This document shows positions 5,622 through 5,697 of a stretch of DNA of 5,697 bases, one piece after another. The DNA is taken from positions 1 to 5,697 of the forward strand of contig DAOUPY010000117.1 of assembly GCA_030625925.1 (NCBI GenBank), read 5' to 3'. Position 1 is the first letter of the stretch; each line of letters begins with the position of its first letter. The notes beneath the pieces were generated by a model. That model saw only the letters and a program-made list of their open reading frames with translations, was not told where the DNA came from and searched no databases. Both the position numbers and the translations under genes were made by a program. The DNA is from Fusobacteriaceae bacterium (lineage in GTDB: Bacteria > Fusobacteriota > Fusobacteriia > Fusobacteriales > Fusobacteriaceae).

Positions 5622-5669
5622 AACCCCAGAAGAAGAGTTTGTGAGCTCTTCCTCCGGGGTTACTTTTTT
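5622..5669 (+). terminator. Intrinsic terminator after the M3 peptidase gene
   Basis: AACCCC (5622-5627) pairs with GGGGTT (5656-5661). Inside, GAAGAG (5632-5637) pairs with CTCTTC (5646-5651), with only two A-C mismatches along a stem of about 16 pairs and an 8-base loop. The run TTTTTT at 5664-5669 follows. It starts 53 bases after the stop codon. On the opposite strand the hairpin is followed by TTTTATTATTAT, so it may also end a convergent gene entering from the right. The remaining bases to 5697 show no identifiable gene. Confidence 0.9.
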
Positions 5670-5697
5670 ATTCTGCTAATTTATATATTTATACTTC

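Noticed and set aside
5671..5697. Possible end of a convergent minus-strand gene at the right edge
   Set aside because: All three minus frames hit a stop within the last 27 bases and too little sequence remains to judge. The hairpin at 5622-5661 could serve such a gene, but there is no positive evidence.
1..5697. CRISPR arrays, tRNA or rRNA genes, insertion sequences, attachment sites
   Set aside because: No regularly spaced repeats, cloverleaf signatures, transposase motifs or terminal inverted repeats were seen. Non-coding gaps are short and explained by promoters and terminators.

Overview
The window looks like the chromosome of an A+T-rich, anaerobe-like bacterium, most likely a member of the Fusobacteriota (Ilyobacter/Propionigenium/Psychrilyobacter type). 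The basis is an AT-heavy codon habit (AAA, GAA, ATA, TTA, AGA), strong AGGAGG-type ribosome binding sites, TATAAT promoters, and protein sequences that resemble both Firmicutes and Gram-negative families. The phylum call is an inference from sequence character, not from a search. Nothing suggests a mobile element, phage, CRISPR array or RNA gene.

Layout. From the left edge, positions 1-272 (minus) hold the first 90 codons of rqcH (NFACT/FbpA family), which runs out of the window. A leader of about 160 bases (273-434) lies upstream of it. Positions 475-3437 (minus) are a compact four-gene operon, transcribed in the order PASTA membrane protein, rsgA, rpe, then a MarR-type regulator with a FeoA-like tail. 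It ends in a strong intrinsic terminator at 430-462. The PASTA/rsgA junction overlaps by one base and rpe/marR are 9 bases apart. A second promoter with a near-palindromic operator lies between rsgA and rpe. Positions 3438-3624 are a divergent promoter region. Positions 3625-5568 (plus) encode an oligopeptidase A-like M3 zinc peptidase, followed by an intrinsic terminator at 5622-5669.

How the genes fit together. PASTA-rsgA-rpe matches the order prkC-cpgA-rpe of Bacillus and relatives, except that the PASTA protein here has no kinase domain. rsgA (30S maturation) and rqcH (rescue of stalled 50S subunits) are both ribosome-linked and lie in the same wider neighbourhood in Bacillus. Rpe is a metal-dependent pentose-phosphate enzyme, and the regulator coupled to it carries a FeoA-like domain of the kind that ends DtxR-type metal repressors. 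The operator-like site before rpe resembles the FabT box, and the regulator's N-terminal domain resembles FabT, so autoregulation is plausible.

The points most worth following are: the MarR-FeoA fusion and its candidate operator; rsgA apparently starting at a rare ATT codon in a TAATT overlap; the kinase-less PASTA protein in the prkC position; and the partial rqcH at the left edge. This is a mostly housekeeping region, and I see no evidence for an entirely new system.
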